Shown here piece after piece: positions 44,460 through 53,376 of a stretch of 64,000 bases of DNA. Source of the stretch: DASRAP01 sp035277145 (GTDB lineage: Bacteria; Gemmatimonadota; Gemmatimonadetes; Gemmatimonadales; Gemmatimonadaceae); contig DATELA010000089.1 of NCBI GenBank assembly GCA_035277145.1, forward strand, positions 11,787-75,786. The letters run 5' to 3'. The position numbers were made by a program, and so were the translations under genes. The number at the start of each line of letters is the position of its first letter. Positions within the stretch are counted from its first letter, which is position 1. A model generated the notes under the pieces. It did no database searches and had not been told where the DNA came from. It saw only the letters and a program-made list of their open reading frames with translations.

Positions 44460-46577
44460 TTAGCGCGGTTGACGCTGCGATTCGAACTCGGCGCGAATGC
44501 GCTCGAGCAACATGCGCCGCAGCTTGCGGCCGTATTCACCGAGCCGCTCGAACGCGTCGTTCGGAATGATGCGGTAGCCGCACGATTCGGCGGGCGGCGC
44601 GGTGCCCTCCAGGAAATACTCGCGATCGCCGCACGAACCCCAGTCGTTGGCGGCGACGTACCCAGTCTCGATTCCGTCGGGCACGTTGAACCATTCGCCG
44701 CGCGCATCGGCGTTCGCAAAGAACTCCGACACAATCGGTACCGCGGCCGATCCACCGGTCAGGCGCAATGAACGTCCGTCATCGAAGCCAACCCACACGC
44801 CAACAACGATCGTCGGCGAATACGCGATGAACCACGCGTCCCGCCAATCATTTGATGTGCCGGTCTTCCCCGCGATGTCTCCACTGAATCGATCCGCGTT
44901 CAGTCCACGACCAGTGCCGCGTTGCACCGCGCCTTGCAGCGCGGACGTCACCAGGAACGTCGCCGCAGGTTCAGCAACTTGTGTGACCGATGGCGTGGGT
45001 CCTTGGCGCACGTTGCCTTTGCGATCACGCCGTTCACCGATCGCGCGCGTCGCCGCGAGATTGCCACCTGCCGCGAGCACGCCATACGCGCGTACGAGTT
45101 CAAGCAACGTGACCTCACTGCTGCCCAACGCGAGACTCGGCACCGCTTTGAGCCGGCTCGTAATGCCGAGCCGGCGCGCGGTTGATTCGATACGCTGCGG
45201 ACCGATCGCGAGGCCAATGCGCGCGAATGGAACGTTGAGCGACTGTTCGAGCGCGTAGCGGAGTGTCACTTGTCCGCGGAATTCACCGTCGTAGTCAACC
45301 GGTTCCCACAATCCTTGCGGCGTCTGCACGCTCAGCGGTTCATCCTCGAGAATCGACGCGAGGGTGAACGCCGGCGCGCCGTTCGTTCCATTCTCGAGTG
45401 CCGCGAGCGCAACGAGGGGTTTGAACGCGCTGCCCGGCTGACGAAGCGCGTCGGTTGCGCGGTTGAATTGCGACGCGCCGTAGTCGCGGCCGCCGACCAT
45501 CGCGAGGATATCGCCGGTGCGCGGGTCAATTGCAACGAGCGCCGCTTGCACGCCCGATGTTCGGAATCTGCTGAGCGTGCGAGTGATGGCGCGTTCGGCA
45601 CTTTGTTGCAGCGTGGCGTCGAGCGTGGTGTAAATCGCCGAGCCGCGGTCGGAGAAGCGCCCTTTCGTTGCGGACGCGACGTAATCGCGGAAGTAGCGCG
45701 CGTCGATCGACGCCGTTGCATAACTGCGCGTGGAGACGCGTGTGTTGCGCGCACGATTCGCGGCGGATTGTTCGATGCGTTGCTGCGCGACCATCAAGCT
45801 GAGTACGAGGTTGCGCCGGCCGCGCGCGTTCTCTGGATGTCGCGTGGGCGCCGTGCGATTCGGTGCGCGGATCATTCCCGCGAGCAACGCCGATTCTGCA
45901 AGTGATAATCGGTCCACGGGTTTGCCAAAGTAGTAGCGCCCGGCCGCACCGACGCCGTGGATGGCCGCGCGTCCGTCCTGGCCGAAATAGATCTCGTTGA
46001 GATACGCCTCGAGGATTCGCTCTTTGGTGTAGCGCGCTTCGAGCATCGCTGCGAGCGCGGCTTCGCGAAGTTTGCGGATCGGTGTCCGATCAGCCGTGAG
46101 ATACAGATTCTTGGCGAGTTGTTGCGTGATGGTGCTGCCGCCTTCGGAAACACCGCGCGCCTTGATGTTGGCGAGCAGCGCGCCGGCGATGCGGCGCACG
46201 TCGAGTCCGCTGTGCTCGTAGAACCGTTTGTCTTCGACGGCGAGCACGGCGTCAATCAGATGTCGCGGAACGCGGTCGATGGTAACGGGAATTCGCGTTT
46301 CGTTGAGGTCGGGATCGATGGAGCCGATGGCAACGGCGTTGCGCCGCTCGTCGTCGTTCTCGTCATCGCCCCAGGCGATCGGTCGTGTGTAGAGCGCGCT
46401 GGGCGCGCGTTCAGACGGCGGAGCGATCCGTCCGCGAATCAGCGCTTCGCCAATGATGAGGACCGTTCCCGTGATGGTCCCGACGAGGAGCACGCGCAGG
46501 ATTCGGCGGCGCAGCGTGCGCGCACCGGTCGGTGGAGCGACTGACTCAGTTTGCGGGAAAATGCCAGCCGGGTCCAA
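44460..46577 (-). CDS. Bifunctional class A penicillin-binding protein
   Basis: 705 residues. Anchor helix (27-44), glycosyltransferase domain with E115 (VEDKRFYEH) and SEGGSTITQQLAKN, transpeptidase with S383-x-x-K386 (QPGSAFKP), SLN (446-448) and KTGTS (571-575). The pre-GT region (ETRIPVTIDRVPRHLIDAV) is PBP1B-like, without a UB2H domain. TTG start at 46577 is accepted because AAGGAG (46593-46588) lies 10 bases upstream; that site is part of a hairpin. Makes and crosslinks peptidoglycan. Confidence 0.93.
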   Translation of the reverse strand: MDPAGIFPQTESVAPPTGARTLRRRILRVLLVGTITGTVLIIGEALIRGRIAPPSERAPSALYTRPIAWGDDENDDERRNAVAIGSIDPDLNETRIPVTIDRVPRHLIDAVLAVEDKRFYEHSGLDVRRIAGALLANIKARGVSEGGSTITQQLAKNLYLTADRTPIRKLREAALAAMLEARYTKERILEAYLNEIYFGQDGRAAIHGVGAAGRYYFGKPVDRLSLAESALLAGMIRAPNRTAPTRHPENARGRRNLVLSLMVAQQRIEQSAANRARNTRVSTRSYATASIDARYFRDYVASATKGRFSDRGSAIYTTLDATLQQSAERAITRTLSRFRTSGVQAALVAIDPRTGDILAMVGGRDYGASQFNRATDALRQPGSAFKPLVALAALENGTNGAPAFTLASILEDEPLSVQTPQGLWEPVDYDGEFRGQVTLRYALEQSLNVPFARIGLAIGPQRIESTARRLGITSRLKAVPSLALGSSEVTLLELVRAYGVLAAGGNLAATRAIGERRDRKGNVRQGPTPSVTQVAEPAATFLVTSALQGAVQRGTGRGLNADRFSGDIAGKTGTSNDWRDAWFIAYSPTIVVGVWVGFDDGRSLRLTGGSAAVPIVSEFFANADARGEWFNVPDGIETGYVAANDWGSCGDREYFLEGTAPPAESCGYRIIPNDAFERLGEYGRKLRRMLLERIRAEFESQRQPR

Positions 46578-46583
46578 GGCGAT

Positions 46584-46605
46584 GTGTCTCCTTGCAGTGA
46601 GACAC
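46584..46605 (-). promoter_or_regulatory. Hairpin over the PBP ribosome binding site
   Basis: Perfect 7-bp arms GTGTCTC (46584-46590) and GAGACAC (46599-46605), 8-base loop. The AAGGAG of the PBP gene (46588-46593) is half in the stem, half in the loop. With a weak TTG start this could limit translation, or it could be a protein-binding palindrome. Confidence 0.5.
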
Positions 46606-46669
46606 CGGACGGGGGTGAACTGGTTCGTGTTTCACGGCTGGCCCCACTTGACCCTCGCCTGATGGAGGC

Positions 46670-46688
46670 TACTTTGTATTACGAAGTA
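46670..46688. promoter_or_regulatory. TACTTT/AAGTA palindrome, operator candidate
   Basis: TACTTTGTATTACGAAGTA is a 19-base palindrome with one mismatched pair, 34 bases upstream of the serine hydrolase start. A close relative lies at 62408-62426 before the DUF4173 gene; both are followed by CTT-x-GC. Likely the site of a dimeric repressor not encoded in this window. Confidence 0.6.
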
Positions 46689-46722
46689 CTTGGCAAACAT
46701 GTCCCCAATGGGAGCAGTGCAG

Positions 46723-48120
46723 ATGCGGTTCGCCGTCCGTTTGATTGTCGCGCTGATTGCAATCGTGGTCGCCGCGCCAAATGCCGTCGCCCAATCCGCT
46801 CCGATCGACCTCGCAAAACTCGATTCGATCGCCGGCGCCGGCGTCAAACAGAACCGCACCATCGGACTCGTCGCTGCGGTCGTCAAAGGCAACGACACGA
46901 TCCTCTTCAAGGCATACGGCAAAGCTGATCTCGAGTGGGACGTGCCTATGCACGTCGACGCGATGTTCGAAGTCGGATCCATCGCCAAACAATTCGCCGC
47001 CGTCGCGATTCTGCAATTGCGTGACGCCGGCAAACTCAGCCTCGACGACGACATCACCAAATGGCTGCCCGTCAACGTTGATGCGGGTGGCGCGAAACTT
47101 CCGCTGCGCCGATTGCTGAGTCACACGTCCGGTGTCAATCATTGGCAGGAAGACGACGCCGCGATCGGACACATCACCTGGAATCCCGGCGCACCGCGCG
47201 ACTCGTTGTACCGCCACATCAAGCTCGCACCGCTGCAATTCCCAACCGGCGAAGCGCAGGCGTACAACAACTCTGCGTTCTGGCTGCTCGGCCTCGTGGT
47301 CGAAAAGGCGAGCGGTATGAAGTACGAAGACTATTTGCAACAAAAGATCTTCCAGCCGCTCGGCATGACGCGCTCGATGTACTGCGACCACAACGCAAAC
47401 ATTCCGAAACGCGCGCACGGTTATCACATGCCGCCCGGTGTCCCGTTGCGACGCGCGATCGTGCTTCCGTATTCATTGGTGTTTGCACCGGGCGCCCTCT
47501 GTTCGACCGCCGCGGATCTCGTGACGTGGCTCAAAGCATTGCACGGCGGCAAGGTGCTGACGCCAGCGTCGTACACTGAGATGATTACTCCCACGAAACT
47601 CAATGATGGGAGCACGATCCGTTACGGCATGGGCATCAAAGTCGGCGAGAACTATCGCGGACTCAAAATTATCGGACACGGCGGCACGGCACCCGGATTC
47701 CGCGCGGATGCGATGTGGTATCCCGACGCGAAAATGGCGGTCGTTGTGCTCATGAACACATCGCCGACAAGTCTCTCGCCCGGGGGCGTCGGTACGGCGC
47801 TCGCCGAGAACATTCTTCCGCTGCCACGCCCGACGTTCACGTTTTACACCGGTGACGCGACCGAACTCGTCGGCAAATACACGCTGTTCATGGGCGGCAA
47901 CCAGCCGCTTGGCACAATCGACGTCACGTCGGCGCCGAACGGGTTGTCATTCTCCATCAATGGTGGACGGGTGCAGCCGCTCCCCTGGGCAGGTGGCCTG
48001 ACGTTCTTCGCGCAGGACCAGGTGACACTCTCATTCCACCGCGCCAATGGCGATCGCGGCCCGGTCACGGAATTGTGGCGCGACGACATGGGCAATCTTG
48101 GCAGGCTGAAGAAGCAATAA
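46723..48120 (+). CDS. Secreted serine hydrolase, beta-lactamase class C fold
   Basis: 465 residues. Signal peptide (1-23, AVA-Q). Active-site motifs: S86-x-x-K89 (GSIAKQF), Y181-x-N183 (AYNNS) and H319-G-G (GHGGTAPG). A C-terminal lipocalin-like DUF3471-type domain (about 370-465) follows. Such enzymes include esterases, peptidases and DD-peptidases; true beta-lactamase activity is not implied. ATG 46723 is chosen for GGGAG 9 bases upstream. It is divergent from a peptidoglycan synthase and next to a palindromic operator. Confidence 0.9.
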   Translation: MRFAVRLIVALIAIVVAAPNAVAQSAPIDLAKLDSIAGAGVKQNRTIGLVAAVVKGNDTILFKAYGKADLEWDVPMHVDAMFEVGSIAKQFAAVAILQLRDAGKLSLDDDITKWLPVNVDAGGAKLPLRRLLSHTSGVNHWQEDDAAIGHITWNPGAPRDSLYRHIKLAPLQFPTGEAQAYNNSAFWLLGLVVEKASGMKYEDYLQQKIFQPLGMTRSMYCDHNANIPKRAHGYHMPPGVPLRRAIVLPYSLVFAPGALCSTAADLVTWLKALHGGKVLTPASYTEMITPTKLNDGSTIRYGMGIKVGENYRGLKIIGHGGTAPGFRADAMWYPDAKMAVVVLMNTSPTSLSPGGVGTALAENILPLPRPTFTFYTGDATELVGKYTLFMGGNQPLGTIDVTSAPNGLSFSINGGRVQPLPWAGGLTFFAQDQVTLSFHRANGDRGPVTELWRDDMGNLGRLKKQ

Positions 48121-48121
48121 C

Positions 48122-48165
48122 CGGGGCGTTTCCCGAGGGTCGAAACCCATCGACCCTTCGCCCCG
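48122..48165 (+). terminator. Hairpin after the serine hydrolase
   Basis: Outer arms CGGGGCG (48122-48128) and CGCCCCG (48159-48165) and inner arms GGGTCG (48137-48142) and CGACCC (48151-48156) form a long stem directly after the stop codon. No U-run, so possibly factor-assisted. Confidence 0.55.
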
Positions 48166-48215
48166 TACGCCGTCACGGTTAACGTCCCAGCTCACCCACG
48201 CGCGCCCCGGAGTCG

Positions 48216-49130
48216 ATGCGCTTCGAGCACCCCAGAATCAGGCACCTTCTCATAGTAGGGGTGCTCGGCGGCCTGACCGCCGCATGCAGTCCCGGGAGTA
48301 AGGAAGCGCGTGCGTTGCGCGCGGAATGCGACGATGGCAGCGTCGTCGCGTGTCAGAAGTTCGGTGAGAAGCTCGCGCGTGGTGAATACGTCCTGCGCGA
48401 CGAAGCCCGCGCCGCCGCACTCTTTCAACGTGCGTGCGACGGCGGTATCGGCGATGGATGCGGAAGCCTCGGCGTTTTGCATTTGCGCGGCACCGGTGTA
48501 GCTCCGGATTCGACGAAGGCGATCGCGCTGTTCGAGCAGGGCTGCGACAAAGGCGGGATGGAAGCGTGCATGCGTCTCGCCACGTTGTACCGGCGTGGCG
48601 CGCGCGTGCAGCACGATGATGTCAAAGCCGCTGCGCTTTTTACGCGTGCATGCGACGGCGGAAGTCTCACGGCCTGCGCGGGACTCGGCGAACTCTACGC
48701 GACCGGTGCCGGCGTGGCGCAGGATTACGCACGCGCAACGCAACTTTTGCAGCGCACCTGCGATTCGACGGCGAGTGAGGGTTGTCTTGCGCTCGGCCGT
48801 TTGTACGCGAGTGGAACCGGCGTGCAGCGCAATGATTCGACGGCTGCCGAGCTGTTCCGGCGCTCGTGCAATGGCGACGATCCGGCGGGATGCCTCGCGT
48901 TTGCGATTGTAGTGGAAGCGGGCAAGGGCATCAGCCAGAACTTTCAGCGCGCTGCGCGCAACTATTCGACCGCGTGCGACCGGAATCTCGGCGAAGCGTG
49001 CTACCGTCTCGCAGGGCTGATGGATCGCGGAATCTGGGGCGGTCCGCATGCTGCGGATGAAATGCGCCGGCGTGGATGCGAACTCGGACACAGGCCTGCG
49101 TGCCTCCCGCGCAGGACGCCGGTGTTATGA
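48216..49130 (+). CDS. Cys-rich Sel1-repeat lipoprotein
   Basis: 304 residues. Lipobox LTAAC (Cys24), then about seven Sel1-like helical repeats of ~36 residues with a paired Cys in each (for example LFQRACDGGIGDGCGSLGVL and LFTRACDGGSLTACAGLGEL), like Helicobacter Hcp proteins. Exported binding scaffold. First gene of a tightly coupled operon with two ABC ATPase-permease pairs; its TGA shares bases with the ATPase ATG. Possibly the external partner of the transporter (inference). Confidence 0.87.
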   Translation: MRFEHPRIRHLLIVGVLGGLTAACSPGSKEARALRAECDDGSVVACQKFGEKLARGEYVLRDEARAAALFQRACDGGIGDGCGSLGVLHLRGTGVAPDSTKAIALFEQGCDKGGMEACMRLATLYRRGARVQHDDVKAAALFTRACDGGSLTACAGLGELYATGAGVAQDYARATQLLQRTCDSTASEGCLALGRLYASGTGVQRNDSTAAELFRRSCNGDDPAGCLAFAIVVEAGKGISQNFQRAARNYSTACDRNLGEACYRLAGLMDRGIWGGPHAADEMRRRGCELGHRPACLPRRTPVL

Positions 49131-50047
49131 GCGAAGGAAAAGTTCTGCTGTCCGCCGAACGACTTTCAAAACGATATCGCGCCGTCACTGCTCTCGATGA
49201 TGTTTCGTTTGTCATCACCGATGGTGTGACGGGTATTCTTGGCGAGAATGGCGCGGGCAAAAGCACGGCCATCAAGATCTTTCTTGGCTTGCTTCGTCCA
49301 ACTTCTGGCGTTGCGCTCGCGCTTGGCGAAAACGCGTCGGAAAGCATCGCGGTGCGCACGCGCCTCGGCTACATGCCCGAGCACGATTGTCTGCCGTCGA
49401 ACGTGAGCGCCGCCGAATTCCTCACGCACATGGCCGAAGCGAGCGGCCTTCCCCCGACGGCTGCGCGTGCACGCGCCGCAGATACGCTGCGCCACACGGG
49501 GCTTTTCGAAGAGCGGTATCGCCCGATCGGCGGTTACTCGACGGGCATGAAGCAGCGCGTGAAGCTGGCGCAGGCGCTTGTACACGATCCCGCGTTCGTG
49601 TTTCTCGACGAACCCACCGCGGGACTCGATCCGATGGGGCGCGAAGAAATGCTCGCGCTCGTGCGCAAGACGCATCGTGACTTTGGCATCAGCGTGTTGT
49701 TCTCGTCGCACCTCATGGCCGACGTCGAACGCACGTGTGACCGCATCATCGTATTGCAGGGTGGACACGTGATGCACGAAGGCGAAGTCGGCCGGTTCAC
49801 GCAGGACACGCAGACGGTCTTCATTGAAGTCGACGCGAATCGCGATGCGCTCATGACGGCGTTGCAGCGCCGGGGTGTTACGGTGACGCTCGAGGGTGGT
49901 GGTCTCAGTATCGAGGGATCTGATCAGTCGGTGTACGACCATGTTCGCGATGCGCTCGTGGAATCACATGCACCACTGCGCAGGCTCGCGCCGCGCCGTC
50001 GTGCATTGACGGAACTGTTCGAACGCCAGCCGGTGGCGCGCGCATGA
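49127..50047 (+). CDS. ABC transporter ATPase 1
   Basis: 306 residues from ATG 49127 (ATGA overlap). Walker A GENGAGKST, signature YSTGMKQRV, Walker B FVFLDEP followed by TAGLDP, and H-loop FSSHL. A ~90-residue C-terminal extension follows the ATPase core. Closest in style to ATPases of ABC-2 exporters (NosF/GldA-like). Pairs with the permease that begins inside its stop codon. Confidence 0.93.
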   Translation: MSEGKVLLSAERLSKRYRAVTALDDVSFVITDGVTGILGENGAGKSTAIKIFLGLLRPTSGVALALGENASESIAVRTRLGYMPEHDCLPSNVSAAEFLTHMAEASGLPPTAARARAADTLRHTGLFEERYRPIGGYSTGMKQRVKLAQALVHDPAFVFLDEPTAGLDPMGREEMLALVRKTHRDFGISVLFSSHLMADVERTCDRIIVLQGGHVMHEGEVGRFTQDTQTVFIEVDANRDALMTALQRRGVTVTLEGGGLSIEGSDQSVYDHVRDALVESHAPLRRLAPRRRALTELFERQPVARA

Positions 50048-50979
50048 GCGCCGACGCAACGCGCGCCGACCTGCATCCCGGCGTGACCGGGACCGTTTTC
50101 GATATCGGCTATCGCAACTATACCGGAGCACGCGAAGGCATTCGCCGCTCGCGCCTCGCCGTATACAAAGACGGACTGCGCACGGCGCTCGGCATTGGAC
50201 GCGGCGGGCGCGCGAAGATCTTGCCGATCGGATTCATGGTGATTCTGTCGGTGATCGGTCTGATCATGGCGTTGATCGCCGGCGCGATCGATCGGTACAC
50301 GTCACCGGGCATGTCGCGCACGCTGAACTTGCCGTCGCATTCCGATTACTACGGTATCGCGGCGATGATTCTGTTCGTGTTTGCCGCCGTGGTCGCGCCG
50401 GAACTGTTGTGCCGCGATAAGCGCGAGGGCGTCATCAATCTGTATCTCGTGCGACCGCTGTCGGGTTCGGATTACATCCTGTCGCGGTGGTTCGCGTTCC
50501 TGACTGTGATTCTCGCGGCCGCACTGTTGCCGCAGATCATCCTGTTCCTCGGTTTGTTACTCAGCGATCCAGTGCCGTTCAATTATTTCAAGGCGCACTG
50601 GTACGACATTCCGAAGTTCCTTGGTGCCGGCAGCGTCATGGCGATGTACACAACGACGCTCGCGTTGCTGACGGCGTCGTACACGGCGCGCCGTGCGTAT
50701 GCGTCCGTGTTCCTCGTGGGTTTGTTCGTGATCACCGCGCCGTTCACCATTGGACTCGCGCAAGAGTTGGGCGGTCCGGCTGGGCAATGGGTGTCGATGT
50801 TCAACCTCACGAACATTCCGCTGCACGTCAGTGACATCATCTTCGGCGACGTCGCCGAACTCACCAAGATCGCTCCCGCGCGCCAGCTTGGGCCGACGGT
50901 GCTCTCGCTATGGTGCGCGCTGTGGATCGTCGCGCCAGGCGCGCTTTTGTGGTCGCGATACCGGAGGCTGACGCCATGA
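50044..50979 (+). CDS. ABC-2 type permease 1
   Basis: 311 residues. About 60 cytoplasmic residues (FDIGYRNYTGAREGIRRSR), then six helices, the first two around 60-82 and 105-125, with a cytoplasmic CRDKREGVINLYLVRPLSGSD loop typical of ABC-2 permeases. ATGA overlaps on both sides. Exporter; substrate unknown. Confidence 0.88.
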   Translation: MSADATRADLHPGVTGTVFDIGYRNYTGAREGIRRSRLAVYKDGLRTALGIGRGGRAKILPIGFMVILSVIGLIMALIAGAIDRYTSPGMSRTLNLPSHSDYYGIAAMILFVFAAVVAPELLCRDKREGVINLYLVRPLSGSDYILSRWFAFLTVILAAALLPQIILFLGLLLSDPVPFNYFKAHWYDIPKFLGAGSVMAMYTTTLALLTASYTARRAYASVFLVGLFVITAPFTIGLAQELGGPAGQWVSMFNLTNIPLHVSDIIFGDVAELTKIAPARQLGPTVLSLWCALWIVAPGALLWSRYRRLTP

Positions 50980-51905
50980 GCGGCGCGACCACTCCGGTAA
51001 TTCACGTCGACGGTGTCTCGCGGTGGTTTGGTCCCGTCGTTGCCGTCGCCGACGTCACGTTCAATGTCATGCCGGGCATCACCGGTTTGCTGGGGCCGAA
51101 CGGTGCAGGGAAGACGACCCTGCTGCGCATGATCACGGGACTCGCGGACGTATCGAGCGGAACGATTCGTGTCTTTGGCGAACGTGTGCGCGACAACGCG
51201 CCGCTCTACCGCCGCATTGGTGTGATGTCCGAGCACGAAACCGTGTACGGATTCATGAAGGGACGCGATTTCGTACGCGCGATGGCCAGCATGCGTGGCG
51301 TGCCTGACATCGAGCGGGCCGTCGACCGTGCAGTCGAGATGGTGGATCTGGCGGATGCCCAGCACCGGCCGATGGACACGTACTCGCGCGGCATGCGTCA
51401 GCGTATGCGCCTCGCAGGAATGCTTGTGCATGAGCCGGAGCTGTTGATTCTCGACGAACCGCTCAACGGTGCTGATCCACGGCAGCGTGTACAGTTCAAG
51501 GCGTTACTCAAACGCCTTGCGGCAGATGGCAAGACCATCGTGTTGTCGTCGCACATTCTCGAAGAAGTCGAAGAGCTTGCTGACACGGTTCTGCTGATTG
51601 TGAACGGCAAGCTTGCGGCGGCCGGCGGTTTCCGCGCGATTCGCGCCGCACTGAACCAGCGTCCGTATCACGTGCGCGTGTTGTGTGATGCGCCGCGGAA
51701 GCTCGCGGCGGAAGTGTGTTCACTGCCGTCCGTGGATGCAGTGAAGTTCGATCCTGATGGCGCGCTCATTCTGCTCAGTCGCAACGTCACCGATTTGCAG
51801 ATCGAGCTGCCCAAGCTCGCGCAGACCGCGAAGATCCGCATGCATCGTGTGGAACCGCTCGACGACTCGCTCGAGAGCGTGTTCGGCTATCTGGTGGAGG
51901 GCTGA
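50976..51905 (+). CDS. ABC transporter ATPase 2
   Basis: 309 residues from ATG 50976. Walker A GPNGAGKTT, signature YSRGMRQRM, Walker B LLILDEPLNGADP, H-loop LSSHI. A C-terminal extension of about 95 residues with alternating strands. Paralogue of ATPase 1 but clearly diverged. Stop and next ATG are 2 bases apart. Confidence 0.93.
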   Translation: MSGATTPVIHVDGVSRWFGPVVAVADVTFNVMPGITGLLGPNGAGKTTLLRMITGLADVSSGTIRVFGERVRDNAPLYRRIGVMSEHETVYGFMKGRDFVRAMASMRGVPDIERAVDRAVEMVDLADAQHRPMDTYSRGMRQRMRLAGMLVHEPELLILDEPLNGADPRQRVQFKALLKRLAADGKTIVLSSHILEEVEELADTVLLIVNGKLAAAGGFRAIRAALNQRPYHVRVLCDAPRKLAAEVCSLPSVDAVKFDPDGALILLSRNVTDLQIELPKLAQTAKIRMHRVEPLDDSLESVFGYLVEG

Positions 51906-51907
51906 GC

Positions 51908-52621
51908 ATGCTTGCCGTCTATCAGATCACGCTGCGCCAGCTCACAGGCAAATGGCGTTTGCTGATTATGGCTGCGCTCGCCGGGATGCCTGTCGCCATT
52001 ACCACGATGATGTTGTCGTCGAGCCGTTCGCCGCGGGTGGAAGAGTTCGAGATGGTGGTGCTGAACACGATGTTGTCGGGTTCGATCATCCCACTCGTCG
52101 TGCTCGCGATCGGTGGCGCTGCGTTTGCGAATGAAACCGAGGACCGCACGCTCGCGAACCTCACGCTCACGCCGCTGCCGCGCTGGAAGATCGTGTGGGC
52201 CAAGTTGCTTGGCGTAATCAGCGTCGCGGGTCCGTTCATTGGACTGAGCGCGTTTTTCACCGGCTACATCGCGTTCCTCGGCGATCCGACGGCGACAATC
52301 GCAATTACCGCATCGGCGGTTGCGGGGCTCGTGCTGTACGGTGCGTTCTTTACGTGGCTTGGTTTGAAGACGACGTACGCGATTGGCGCGGGCCTGATGT
52401 ACATCATGTTGTGGGAAGGGTTCATCACGGGATTCGTGTCGGGCGCGCGCGTGCTGAGCATTCGCCATTACGCGGTGTCGTGGATGCACGTGCTCGACCC
52501 GCGCCGGTTTCCGAACGTGGAGCATCCCGCCGTGGCGTCGGTGGTCGCGATCAGCGCGATCGCGTTTGCGGGGTTCGTGTGGTTGTCGGTGCGCCGTCTG
52601 CGGAAGATGGATATTCCGTAG
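51908..52621 (+). CDS. ABC-2 type permease 2
   Basis: 237 residues with six helices (about 18-35, 52-75, 97-118, 128-150, 158-175, 212-230). The cytoplasmic FANETEDRTLANLTLTPLPR loop is the ABC-2 coupling region. Last gene of the five-gene operon, ending exactly where the convergent deacetylase gene ends. Confidence 0.88.
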   Translation: MLAVYQITLRQLTGKWRLLIMAALAGMPVAITTMMLSSSRSPRVEEFEMVVLNTMLSGSIIPLVVLAIGGAAFANETEDRTLANLTLTPLPRWKIVWAKLLGVISVAGPFIGLSAFFTGYIAFLGDPTATIAITASAVAGLVLYGAFFTWLGLKTTYAIGAGLMYIMLWEGFITGFVSGARVLSIRHYAVSWMHVLDPRRFPNVEHPAVASVVAISAIAFAGFVWLSVRRLRKMDIP

Positions 52622-53332
52622 TTATTTCGTGTGCGGTGACGCGGCGCGCGCGTCAACTAACTCCGAGAGTGTAACGACGTGCAAGCCGCGACGCCGGAGT
52701 TGCGGAAGAACGCGTTCGAGCGTCGCGCGAGTGCGTTCACCCCGCTTCCCTCCATCGTGGAGCACGATGATCGCACCTGGGCGAACGTGCGCGAGTATGA
52801 ACGACGCGCTGAACGTCGACGACGCGAACTGCGCGTCATAGGGATAGATGGAGCCCAGCGCACACTCGTAGCCCTGCTTGTGCATCGTTGCAATCATCGT
52901 ACGGTTGTGACGTCCTCCACCGGGTCGCGCCCATCGAACCGGTCCGAAGGCCGATAACCGGCGGCCTGCGGTTGCGAGCGCGGAATCGAACGCGACCGAT
53001 GACAGTTTGATACTGGATTCGTCGCGCGTCATGTGATTGCCAATCTCATGACCACCCGCGACGAGCGCCCTGACGAGCGAATCACTGGTGACGTGCTCCG
53101 AAATCAAAAAGAACGTCGCGCGCGCCTGGTGCGCGCGGAGTGTTTCCAGCAGTGCAGTGGTCGTTGTTGTATCGGGTCCATCATCGATTGTGAGCGCGAC
53201 ATACGGCTTATTCGTCGTCACGGAATACACGCAGCCGGAGTTTCTCTTAGCGAGCAGCGGCACAACAGTACGCGGCGCCGTCCAAAGCACCGCTCCGACT
53301 GCGACGACGAGCACGACCACAAAATGCACCAC
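52622..53332 (-). CDS. Polysaccharide deacetylase (NodB-type)
   Basis: 236 residues. N-terminal anchor (3-19), NodB domain with D50-D51 (LTIDDGPD), H100 and D104 in GNHMTRDE, and RPGGGR (136-141). The usual second metal His (H-x3-H) is Asp here, as in a subgroup I recall. Likely removes N-acetyl groups from a cell-wall or capsular glycan at the outer face of the inner membrane. GTG start. No base separates its end from the ABC operon. Confidence 0.87.
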   Translation of the reverse strand: MVHFVVVLVVAVGAVLWTAPRTVVPLLAKRNSGCVYSVTTNKPYVALTIDDGPDTTTTTALLETLRAHQARATFFLISEHVTSDSLVRALVAGGHEIGNHMTRDESSIKLSSVAFDSALATAGRRLSAFGPVRWARPGGGRHNRTMIATMHKQGYECALGSIYPYDAQFASSTFSASFILAHVRPGAIIVLHDGGKRGERTRATLERVLPQLRRRGLHVVTLSELVDARAASPHTK

Positions 53333-53376
53333 TCATCCATACATCAGTCGCGGCTGCACACAAGGGCGGAGGTGAA

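Noticed and set aside
46690..46722. Longer N-terminus for the serine hydrolase (from TTG 46690 or ATG 46699)
   Set aside because: It would place extra residues before the signal peptide, begins next to the palindrome, and lacks the good ribosome binding site seen before 46723.
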